DNA of 35,031 nucleotides from NCBI GenBank assembly GCA_030065275.1, contig JASJCV010000013.1, forward strand, positions 1 to 35,031, read 5' to 3'. The DNA comes from Desulfobacterales bacterium. Lineage in GTDB: Bacteria > Desulfobacterota > Desulfobacteria > Desulfobacterales > UBA5852. Below the pieces are notes generated by a model. That model was not told where the DNA came from and did no database searches. It saw nothing but the letters and a program-made list of their open reading frames with translations. A program made the position numbers and the translations under genes. Positions 27,255 to 35,031 of this stretch are shown in pieces. Position 1 is the stretch's first letter, and every line of letters starts with the position of its first letter.

Positions 27255-27878
27255 ATGTCCGGCCTGAAACCGCTTCGTCTCTTCCTCTCGCTTACCTTGG
27301 GCGTCTGCCTGAGCGGGTGCCCGGCCACGGAAACAGACGACGCGGCGTCGTCCCGGCACGGGGCCCCAGTCGGCCATGTCGAGCTTCTGACCTTCAGACC
27401 GGATGAAGACCACTTCTTGACCACAGGACGTCGTTTCCCGGTCGAACCGGGCGCTTCCCTGCAAGATGCCCTTCAATCCCTCGCCGATCAACTGACCCGG
27501 AGCTACTTCAATGACGGTCCTGAACCGGCCCCGGGCATCGACATCGAAGTCATCGGTGTTCACACCATCGAACTGCCCCAGCGAACGCTGCGGGTGGTGG
27601 CCGTCGACCTGCGGGACCTCCGGCAGGTGGCCGGGCGCATTTTTTTTCAGGGTTCCAGCGGAGGTCAGACCACTTACTACCTGCTGGCCGCCACCCTGAT
27701 GCAGCCCCAGTTGAGTCCGCCATTGGCGGACGGGCTGGTTGTGCTTTATAATGGAAAGAAATTTCCCGAGCTCGACCACATCCGCTTCAGCGGCCTGGTG
27801 TCGGCCGAATCGGTGCGGCCCGTCGTCGTCCGGGCAATCCAGCGCCGCCCGCCCCGGCCCGCCGAGGTTTCCGATTGA
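27255..27878 (+). CDS. Putative lipoprotein, GerM-like domain possible
   Basis: Lipobox CLSGC; DALQSLADQLTRSYF...GIDIEVIGVHTIELPQRTLRVVAVDLRDLRQVAGRIFFQGSSGGQTTYYLLAATLMQ. Confidence 0.55.
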   Translation: MSGLKPLRLFLSLTLGVCLSGCPATETDDAASSRHGAPVGHVELLTFRPDEDHFLTTGRRFPVEPGASLQDALQSLADQLTRSYFNDGPEPAPGIDIEVIGVHTIELPQRTLRVVAVDLRDLRQVAGRIFFQGSSGGQTTYYLLAATLMQPQLSPPLADGLVVLYNGKKFPELDHIRFSGLVSAESVRPVVVRAIQRRPPRPAEVSD

Positions 27879-27900
27879 CGTCCGGTCCCGTGGGCGGGCC

Positions 27901-29421
27901 ATGAAGCCCGGGATTCCTGTCACCTGCTGCGAAGGGGGATGCTGGAACCACATGCTTGCCGATATTTCTCTACCGTGGTGGCTCGTTGTGCTCATGACCG
28001 GTCTGGCCGGTCTGGCCCTGCTCGACCGGCTCTTCATTCCCAGTGTTCGCTGGTTCTGGCGCCGGCGGATCAACCGGGTGGTGGATGAGATCGGCCAGCG
28101 GCTGGCGATCGAGATCCGTCCCTTTCAATTGACCAAGCGCCAGGTCCTGATCGACCGCCTGACCTATGACCCTCGCGTGCTCGCGGCCGCTCAAAAGCGA
28201 TCCCACGAAGAGAAAGAACCCCTCGAGCTGGTTCAGGCCCGGGTTGCGAAATATGCCCGTGAAATCGTTCCGGCTTTCAACGCCTACCTGTATTTCCGCA
28301 TTGGATACTGGATTGCCAAGCGCGTGGCCCATCTGCTCTATCACGTGCGGATCGCGCTGCCGTCCAATGAAGAACTTGCGGCCATCCCCCGGGACGCCAC
28401 CGTGGTCTTCGTGATGAACCACCGCAGCAACATGGACTATATCCTGGTGGCCTTCCTGGCTGCCGAGCGCACCACGCTGTCCTACGCGGTGGGTGAATGG
28501 GCCCGGATCTGGCCGCTTCAGACCTTGATACGGGCCATGGGCGCTTTTTTCGTGCGCCGCCAATCAGGCAACCCCCTTTACCGTCTGGTGCTCGAGCGCT
28601 ACGTGCACATGGCCACCCACGAGGGCGTTTGTCAGGCCGTATTCCTCGAGGGCGGTCTCAGCCGCGACGGCCGCCTGCGGGCTCCCAAACTGGGTTTTCT
28701 GGATTACATGCTGCGCAGTTTCGACCGGGCCAAAGACCGGGATGTGGTTTTTATCCCGGTGGGCATCAATTACGACCGCGTGATCGAGGACCGCAGCATG
28801 CTCTACAGCCTCGATCCCGAAGCCGCCAAGCGCAGCCCCTGGTTCGTCTTCCGCACCACGGCGGGGTTCATCCTCAAGAGCATCCGCTTGATGATCGTCA
28901 GCCGCTGGGAGCGCTTCGGTTATGCCTGCGTGAGTTTTGGCTCACCGGTATCGGTCCGGGCCTATTGTGAAAACCATGACATCGATTTCAAGAAACTATC
29001 TCGGCCGGAGCGTTTTCCGGTGGTGGCGCAACTGGGCCGCATGTTGATGGACCGGATCCGGCGCGAGGTGCCGGTTCTGCCGGTACCGGTGCTGGCGGCC
29101 GTATTCAAAACCCACGCCGGGGAATGGCTGACGGCGACCGAGATCGAGCGCAAGGCCAGTACGCTGCTTGAAAAAATCGAGCGCGACGGGGTCAGAATTT
29201 ACCGACCCGGCCGTAACCGGATGCCGCATTACGTGGCCGGTGCGCTCAGCCTCATGCGCACGCGTCATTTCATCGCGGAGGAAGGCGGCCGCTACCGGAT
29301 GAATACCGAGGTGGCCGACGTGATCGCTTATTATGCCAATTCAGTCTGGCCCGAGCCGCCCGGGCATGCCATCCCTGCGGCGGAGAAAACCGAACGGAGG
29401 CAAACCGATATTGCCCGCTAG
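27901..29421 (+). CDS. Glycerol-3-phosphate acyltransferase-like (PlsB/GPAT family) protein
   Basis: Acyltransferase motifs VFVMNHRSNMDYILV (NHxSxxD), GAFFVRR, VFLEGGLSRDGR, FIPVGINYDRV. Start could also be 27952. Confidence 0.82.
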   Translation: MKPGIPVTCCEGGCWNHMLADISLPWWLVVLMTGLAGLALLDRLFIPSVRWFWRRRINRVVDEIGQRLAIEIRPFQLTKRQVLIDRLTYDPRVLAAAQKRSHEEKEPLELVQARVAKYAREIVPAFNAYLYFRIGYWIAKRVAHLLYHVRIALPSNEELAAIPRDATVVFVMNHRSNMDYILVAFLAAERTTLSYAVGEWARIWPLQTLIRAMGAFFVRRQSGNPLYRLVLERYVHMATHEGVCQAVFLEGGLSRDGRLRAPKLGFLDYMLRSFDRAKDRDVVFIPVGINYDRVIEDRSMLYSLDPEAAKRSPWFVFRTTAGFILKSIRLMIVSRWERFGYACVSFGSPVSVRAYCENHDIDFKKLSRPERFPVVAQLGRMLMDRIRREVPVLPVPVLAAVFKTHAGEWLTATEIERKASTLLEKIERDGVRIYRPGRNRMPHYVAGALSLMRTRHFIAEEGGRYRMNTEVADVIAYYANSVWPEPPGHAIPAAEKTERRQTDIAR

Positions 29422-30121
29422 GCAACCATTCGATCGCCGCTTGACGGTGTTGATCCGGTCAAACGCGCTGCGGCTGACGTTGGCCCTGGTGGCCCTTGTC
29501 TGTTTGCCGGTCCTGGAAGGGGCGGCCGCGGAATTCTACCGCTACACCGACGCCGACGGACAGGTTCACTACGTTGATGACCCCCGGCATATCCCCGACG
29601 CCCGGCTTGACACCGTCAAGGTCTACGAGGACCCGCATGCACAAGGCGACCCAGACGATTCGCGGCGGGAAGAAGATTCGACGGCGGCCGTGGTCGATGA
29701 CGAGACGGACGCGTTGTCAACGCCCGGGCCCGATGTCCGGGAGTCGCCGGTCATCGTCCGGGGCAACCGCGTGCTCGTGCCGGTGGAGATCGGCCATTTC
29801 GGACGCCGGATTCAAACCAATCTGCTTTTCGATACGGGCGCCAGCTTCACCATTCTCCACCAGCGAGCCGCCCGGCAGATCATGCTGTCCGGCACCGAAA
29901 CCCGTGAAGCGGTCGTGGTCGGCGGCAGCCGTATCCCCGTCCGCATGGCCGAGGTGGACTATATTCAGATCGGCCCTTACAGAATCCCCAATGCCGAATT
30001 GGCCATCATCCGCTCCCAGGGCCCGGACCTGGGCCACCAGGGGCTGCTGGGTATGAACATCCTGCGCAACCTGGACTATACCCTGGACGTCAACCGCGGT
30101 GTGATCGTATGGAACCGGTGA
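29411..30121 (+). CDS. Retropepsin-like aspartic protease with N-terminal DUF4124-like segment
   Basis: FYRYTDADGQVHYVDDPRHIP (DUF4124-like) and LLFDTGASFTILHQRAA (DTGAS active-site motif), GLLGMNIL. Start TTG at 29411 with GGAGG upstream is tentative. Confidence 0.75.
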   Translation: MPARQPFDRRLTVLIRSNALRLTLALVALVCLPVLEGAAAEFYRYTDADGQVHYVDDPRHIPDARLDTVKVYEDPHAQGDPDDSRREEDSTAAVVDDETDALSTPGPDVRESPVIVRGNRVLVPVEIGHFGRRIQTNLLFDTGASFTILHQRAARQIMLSGTETREAVVVGGSRIPVRMAEVDYIQIGPYRIPNAELAIIRSQGPDLGHQGLLGMNILRNLDYTLDVNRGVIVWNR

Positions 30122-30170
30122 AAGCGGCATCGTGCGCTGGGGGGCGGCGTTGTGCCTGCCTTCTGGCGTC

Positions 30171-30563
30171 ATGATCTGTCGTCTGATGGCCGATGCGACC
30201 CTGGTCGTGCACCTGTTGTTCATCGTCTTTGCCGTGGCCGGGGCTTTCGCCGCCCTGCGCTGGCGCTTCCTGATCGGGTTGCACCTACCCTGCGCCCTGT
30301 GGGCCGTGGCCATCGAATGGGGCGGCTGGGTCTGTCCGCTGACACCCCTGGAGGCCTTCTTTCGCCGATGCGCCGGCCAGGCGGGCTACGCGGGCGGTTT
30401 CATCCAGCACTATCTCCTTCCCGTCATCTATCCTCACAACCTGACCCGCGGTGTCCAGATCGCTCTGGGCGCCTTGGTCCTGATCATCAATCTGGTGGCC
30501 TATACCCTGGTGGTGCGCCGCTGCAGGGCACAACGCGGCCGTCGGCTTCGAAGGCGACCATGA
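30171..30563 (+). CDS. DUF2784-like small membrane protein
   Basis: MADATLVVHLLFIVFAVAGAFAALRW...LHLPCALWAVAIEWGGWVCPLTPLEAFFR..GYAGGFIQHYLLPVIYP. Start uncertain. Confidence 0.7.
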   Translation: MICRLMADATLVVHLLFIVFAVAGAFAALRWRFLIGLHLPCALWAVAIEWGGWVCPLTPLEAFFRRCAGQAGYAGGFIQHYLLPVIYPHNLTRGVQIALGALVLIINLVAYTLVVRRCRAQRGRRLRRRP

Positions 30564-30873
30564 GAAGTTACTAACGGCACGGCTCCTCGAGACGGCAAAC
30601 GCATGCAGCGATATCGGGTTCCAAGGCCGCATACCGATCCGAGAGCCCCCGCAGGAGCGAAGGGAAGAAAAATGGGAAAGACCCGCTGCATCCCCGGGTA
30701 TCAGGGAGTCCCTGTCGCCACGAAGAGAATATGGCTGCGCGCAATGCATCAGATCGGATCCAACGGTGATTTGCGTATAACCCTCCGGAAATTCTTGGGC
30801 TTGAATGCCAGTGCGCCGGGTCCCCGACACGCCCGGCTTGTTTCGGCTTCCGAACCACGAGTCGACGACCCGC

Positions 30874-31247
30874 CTAAAACGATACCGCCCTGGGGATATT
30901 CAAATCATGGGCGCTGATCATTAGTCGGGATAGATTCGCCATGAGAAGGTCGTCGTACCGGCCGGTGTCGAACAAGTATTCTTGTCCAAGCCTTTGACCA
31001 GGCAGGCAAAGCGCCAGTCCGTTCGCACACCTTTACGGCAGGCAATCTTATCATATACGACCGTCAGCCTGATAGGCTCGACCGCCGCCCTGCGGGCACC
31101 CTGGGTCAAAGCGAAGGCTTTTTCCTGATCCACCGCGCCCTGTGAGCAGCCGAGACCGATTACCGGGAACGCGGCACAGGCCGCCGTGGTGCCCAATAAA
31201 TACAGACCGCCTTGTTTGAGGGCTTCACGACGCGTATTCACTTTCAT
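30874..31247 (-). pseudogene. Truncated/frameshifted MBL-fold metallohydrolase with Tat-like signal
   Basis: MKVNTRREALKQGGLYLLG... then IRLTVVYDKIACRKGVRTDWRFACLVKGLDKN; frame breaks near 30978, and the alternate frame continues LFDTGRYDDLLMANLSRLMISAHDLNIPRAVSF before a stop at 30874-30876. Confidence 0.65.
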
Positions 31248-31276
31248 CGACGCCCTCCCGGGTGGTGCGGTTTTCA

Positions 31277-32101
31277 TCACCTATCGGTCTGACGGTCGTC
31301 ATGGCCGAGCAACGCGATTAATGCCGACACCCACTTTTCACGGCGGTCGAAGGGGGACAGATGGGAGCCGGTCGTTGGGAGCAAGTATTTGGGGTTCGCG
31401 GCGGCACCGAACAGCCGGACAGCCTGGCGAAACGGGATATAGTCATCTTGCGTGCTGTGGATGACGATCACCGGTGCGGTAACGTTTTTCAGTTTGCGGC
31501 CGTTAGCGAAATGGAAGTTCAACAGCCGGCTTGTGGGCAGGAACCAGAACTGCCGCCCGGCGACTTCATCCAGGGAAAAAAAAGTCGATTCCAGTACCAG
31601 TGCGGCGATGTTCCTGGACTGGGCGATTTCCGCGGCGACGCCGCCGCCGAGCGAGCGCCCCCATATGATGATATTGCGTGGGGCGATCCCCATGTCCGTT
31701 GTCAGGAAATGCCAGGCGGTCAGACCGTCGGTGTAGATGTGGGCTTCCTTTTTAATCCGCCCGGTGCTTTGGCCGTAGCCGCGGTAGTCGATCATCAGCG
31801 CATTGAGCCCCATATCCCTAAAGGTTTTCAATCGCGATTGTCGATAGCTGACGTTGGCGCCGTTGGCCTGGAAATAGAGGACCGTTTTTTCAGCATCGGG
31901 AGTCTGCAGCCACCAGGAATAAAGAAGCTCGCCGTCCGGTGTCGGCAAAAACCGCTCGACGATAGCGAGGTGTTTCGGCGGCGCCTGCGACACCCCCTGG
32001 GATTGAAAGATCACATAGGCTTGCGTGCCGTAGGCGCAAAAGACAAGCAATGGGTAGGCGACCAGGGCAAAAATCAGCAGGACGACACCATCCCTTTTCA
32101 T
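31277..32101 (-). CDS. Alpha/beta hydrolase (serine aminopeptidase S33 / BEM46-like)
   Basis: YFQANGANVSYRQSRLKTFRDMGLNALMIDYRGYGQSTG, IIIWGRSLGGGVAAEIA, VIVIHSTQDDYIPF. Confidence 0.85.
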   Translation of the reverse strand: MKRDGVVLLIFALVAYPLLVFCAYGTQAYVIFQSQGVSQAPPKHLAIVERFLPTPDGELLYSWWLQTPDAEKTVLYFQANGANVSYRQSRLKTFRDMGLNALMIDYRGYGQSTGRIKKEAHIYTDGLTAWHFLTTDMGIAPRNIIIWGRSLGGGVAAEIAQSRNIAALVLESTFFSLDEVAGRQFWFLPTSRLLNFHFANGRKLKNVTAPVIVIHSTQDDYIPFRQAVRLFGAAANPKYLLPTTGSHLSPFDRREKWVSALIALLGHDDRQTDR

Positions 32102-33018
32102 TGGTAGATCTTCCGATCGTTTAATTCACGCAGACGATCGCCCAGCAGGTTGAAGGACAGCACGGTCAAGAACATGACCGTGGCCGGAATGAGACTCACA
32201 TGAGGCGCATCGGACAGCACCTCCTTACCCTCGGCAATCATGCCGCCCCAACTGGGTGACGGGGGGGGCACGCTCAGCCCCAGAAAGCTGAGCGCACCCT
32301 CCGCAATGATGACCACGGCGACGGTTAAAAGCCCATAGGCCACAATCGAAGGAAGGAGATTGGGAACGATGTGGCAAAACAGAATCCTGGCATCGCTGGC
32401 GCCGATGGCGCGGGCGGCCAGGACGAACTCGCGCCGGGCCCAGGAAAGCGTTCCCGCCCGCACCACACGGCAGAAGGACGGCACGCTCAACAGGGCCAGG
32501 GCGGGAATCAGGACGTAAAGCTCCGATCCCCAGAACACGGCCACGGCCAGAAGAAGGACGAGGGCGGGGAAAGCCAGGATGGCGTCCATCAGGGCCATCA
32601 CCAGGGTATCCAGTCGGCCGCGGTAATAGCCTGACAGCAGTCCCAGCACGCCCCCCAGAACAAATCCGATGGTCGGTGACAGGATGCCCACCAGGAGGGA
32701 GACACGCGCACCGAACACAAGCCGGGCGGCGATGTCACGTCCGAACGTGTCGGTTCCCAACCAGTAGTTATCGAGGGGCGACGCATCCGCGTCGTGGTTG
32801 CCGGTTGGGGCCGAAGCACCCCGCGTGCCCGGCGGGGCCGATGGGTGGTTCCAATCAATCCGGTCATGCGCCGGTAAGGGCCAGTAGGGGGCTGCTGCGG
32901 CCAGAAGCATTACCAGGGCAATCCAGACGGAAGGCAACCAGAAGCACAGACCGAGCGCTAACCGCCTGGGGGCCGTGTTCGGGGGCAGGGCCGGTGATGG
33001 GCAATGGGCTTCAGCCAT
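32098..33018 (-). CDS. ABC transporter permease, DppC/OppC-like
   Basis: YWLGTDTFGRDIAARLVFGARVSLLVGI, EFVLAARAIGASDARILFCHIVPNLLPSIV, EGALSFLGLSVPPPSPSWGGMIAEGKEVL. Confidence 0.9.
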   Translation of the reverse strand: MAEAHCPSPALPPNTAPRRLALGLCFWLPSVWIALVMLLAAAAPYWPLPAHDRIDWNHPSAPPGTRGASAPTGNHDADASPLDNYWLGTDTFGRDIAARLVFGARVSLLVGILSPTIGFVLGGVLGLLSGYYRGRLDTLVMALMDAILAFPALVLLLAVAVFWGSELYVLIPALALLSVPSFCRVVRAGTLSWARREFVLAARAIGASDARILFCHIVPNLLPSIVAYGLLTVAVVIIAEGALSFLGLSVPPPSPSWGGMIAEGKEVLSDAPHVSLIPATVMFLTVLSFNLLGDRLRELNDRKIYQ

Positions 33019-33964
33019 GCTGCGACTCCCTGCTGATCCGGGGGTCAAGAACGGTGTAGCCGATATCGACCACGGCGTTGACGACGACATAGACCACCGT
33101 AATGATCAATACACAGCCCTGGACCAGAGCATAGTCCCGCGAAAAAATGCCTGCGATCAGCAGGCTGCCGATACCCGGCAGGGCAAAGATGGATTCAACG
33201 ACAACAGCGGCGCCGATCCAGTGGCCGAACTGCAGCCCCAGAATGGTCGCCAGAGAAAGGGCGGACGGCTTGAGGGCATCGCGCAGGAGGATGCGCCAGG
33301 TCGGCATTCCTTTGGCCCGGGCCATGAGGATAAAATCTGCTTTGAGCGTCTGAATCATGTCCGCACGCAGGACACGCATCAGCGGAACCCATTCGACCAG
33401 GGCGATGCTGAAGGCCGGCAGAAGGATGCTGCGGAGGTTTTGGCCCAGGCCTTCGGAAAGCGGCACAAATCCTGTGGCGGGAAGCCAGTCGAGCTCCAGG
33501 GCGAAAAAAAAGACCAGCAGAAGGGCCATAATGAAGCTCGGGATGGACAGGGTGGCAAAAGCGGTGGCCGTGATGCCGCGGTCGAGCAGGGAGCGATTGG
33601 TGTGGGCGCAGACAATGCCCGCCGGAAGGGCCAGCAGCAGGGCCATGAACTGGGAGACGACAATCAGCTCGACGGTTACCGGCAGCCGCTGCCGGATGGC
33701 AACGGCCACGGGTTCGTAGTTGATGTAGGAAGTCCCCAGATCCCCAGTGACGACACGACCCAGCCAGCGAAGATAGCGTTCCCCCATGGAGCGGTCGAGC
33801 CCGAGTTCGCGGCGGATGGCCTGGATATCTTCCTGCGCCGCCGCCTCACCACCCAGGACGTGGGCCAGATCCCCGGGAAGCGTGTCGAGCATCGCAAAGG
33901 TGATGGCCGACACCGTGAAAACGACCACCAGCAGGCGGGCCAATTTGCGTGTCATCAACGCCAT
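33011..33964 (-). CDS. ABC transporter permease, DppB/OppB-like
   Basis: RRELGLDRSMGERYLRWLGRVVTGDLGTSY, DFILMARAKGMPTWRILLRDALKPSALS, ESIFALPGIGSLLIAGIFSRDYALVQG. Confidence 0.9.
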   Translation of the reverse strand: MALMTRKLARLLVVVFTVSAITFAMLDTLPGDLAHVLGGEAAAQEDIQAIRRELGLDRSMGERYLRWLGRVVTGDLGTSYINYEPVAVAIRQRLPVTVELIVVSQFMALLLALPAGIVCAHTNRSLLDRGITATAFATLSIPSFIMALLLVFFFALELDWLPATGFVPLSEGLGQNLRSILLPAFSIALVEWVPLMRVLRADMIQTLKADFILMARAKGMPTWRILLRDALKPSALSLATILGLQFGHWIGAAVVVESIFALPGIGSLLIAGIFSRDYALVQGCVLIITVVYVVVNAVVDIGYTVLDPRISRESQHG

Positions 33965-33990
33965 GCGCGCTCCGGGCTTTCTTCACGTGG

Positions 33991-35031
33991 TCAGATGCAA
34001 ACGTCAGACGGCGGGCGAACGGCGATATCGCCGGCGGCGTTTTTCCAGGCTTCGTAGCCGGCGCTTTCCAGCGTGTTAATTGCGCCATCCAAAAATCCCT
34101 CTGACACGAGTTGCTGCCACATGGCCGCCATCCGGTCCCGGATCGCGCTGCGGGGTATTTCCTCCGGCGGCGGCAGCAGGAACCCATCCGCATCGCGCCG
34201 GCCGATACGCTTCTGCGCCAGCAGCGTGTCGACGCGCTTGCTGAATGCAGGCCAGAAGGAAGGCGCGGCGCGGATCACTCCCATCAGATCGGCCAGCAGG
34301 GTTGCCTCGCGATCCCCGGCGTGAATCGTGAAATAGGGCATGATGCCCAGGGACCGCAGGTTTTCGAAACTGAAGGCAAATTCACAGGGAATCAAGGCGC
34401 CGTCCGTCGCGCGGTAGACGGTGTAGCGCGAGTCGATGCCGAAACCGCTTGTACCGGCAATCAGCAGACCGTTTTCTCCGAGGAGCGCCGCTGTCTTCCG
34501 CAGCATCTCTCTTTGCGCCGGGAGCTGGAAGTAAACGAGAACATTCATGCAGCGAACCGCCTGCACCGGCGGTAGTTTGAGCGTTTCGATAGCGGTTTCC
34601 ATGAAAGTGAGGTTGGTCGATTCGAATTCGCGAATCGGATTGTGGATCAGGCGATGGCCGTCCCAGGCCGCGGTTCCGACCGCACCGCTCCCCGGATTTG
34701 CAAGTCGAGGGGCAAGTGTTTCGAAGAGGGTCTCGAAATGCTTCCGGGTTGCCTGGGGATCGGTATACATCATCAGTCCGCTACGGGTCATCATGGGTTG
34801 GAAATACTGATACATGCCTTCAGCGTCAAAACAGGCATAATGCCCTTCGCTGTCATAGGCGACATAGGTGGCGAAAAAGCGATCCACGCCGAAAATACGC
34901 CAATGCGGCAATGCGCGTGCCGTGTCGACCGTCGTCACGGGCGGGAAACCGCAGCCCAGATCGGCAAACACAGGGGGTGACGTCATCCGGGACCAATCCT
35001 GAGCGGCGACGTAGACATCGAGCTTCCGGTG
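33991..35031 (-). CDS. SAM-dependent methyltransferase-like protein, N-terminus truncated by window edge
   Basis: FADLGCGFPPVTTVDTARALP (SAM motif I) and RCMNVLVYFQLPAQREMLRKTAALLGENGLLIAGT; frame stays open to the window end (HRKLDVYVAAQDWSRMTSPPV). Confidence 0.75.
   Translation of the reverse strand, partial: HRKLDVYVAAQDWSRMTSPPVFADLGCGFPPVTTVDTARALPHWRIFGVDRFFATYVAYDSEGHYACFDAEGMYQYFQPMMTRSGLMMYTDPQATRKHFETLFETLAPRLANPGSGAVGTAAWDGHRLIHNPIREFESTNLTFMETAIETLKLPPVQAVRCMNVLVYFQLPAQREMLRKTAALLGENGLLIAGTSGFGIDSRYTVYRATDGALIPCEFAFSFENLRSLGIMPYFTIHAGDREATLLADLMGVIRAAPSFWPAFSKRVDTLLAQKRIGRRDADGFLLPPPEEIPRSAIRDRMAAMWQQLVSEGFLDGAINTLESAGYEAWKNAAGDIAVRPPSDVCI

Noticed and set aside
32975-34057. 360-aa plus-strand ORF opposite the DppB/DppC-like permeases
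   Set aside because: Antisense shadow; the minus strand encodes well-defined permease motifs.

Overview
The 35 kb window is high-GC and looks like a Deltaproteobacteria-type (Desulfobacterota) chromosome; the taxonomy is inferred. Its core is a nitrogen-fixation island running nifA-like activator, nifH-nifI1-nifI2-nifD-nifK-nifE-nifN-nifB, [2Fe-2S] ferredoxin, two small uncharacterised genes, modB-modA-modC, GNAT. Upstream lie the 3' end of an ornithine/diaminopimelate-type decarboxylase, an MltF-like lytic transglycosylase, a DAACS/SDF symporter fused to a periplasmic solute-binding domain, and a pqiA-pqiA-pqiB-pqiC (MCE transport) operon. Downstream lie a tandem ribbon-helix-helix-like regulator with a perfect inverted repeat upstream, an EF-hand lipoprotein, a GPAT-like acyltransferase, a retropepsin-like protease, a DUF2784-like membrane protein, a frameshifted MBL-fold hydrolase remnant, an alpha/beta hydrolase, two Dpp/Opp-type permeases and a methyltransferase cut by the window edge. 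The best leads are: (1) structured inverted-repeat elements between nif cistrons (nifK|nifE, nifN|nifB, nifB|ferredoxin); (2) the small-gene block ferredoxin - helical protein - Sm/SH3-barrel-like protein - modBAC; (3) the RHH-like regulator and its putative operator; (4) the symporter-SBP fusion; (5) a perfect NifA UAS upstream of a sigma54-like nifH promoter. All calls come from reading the sequence and the supplied ORFs; no searches were run.
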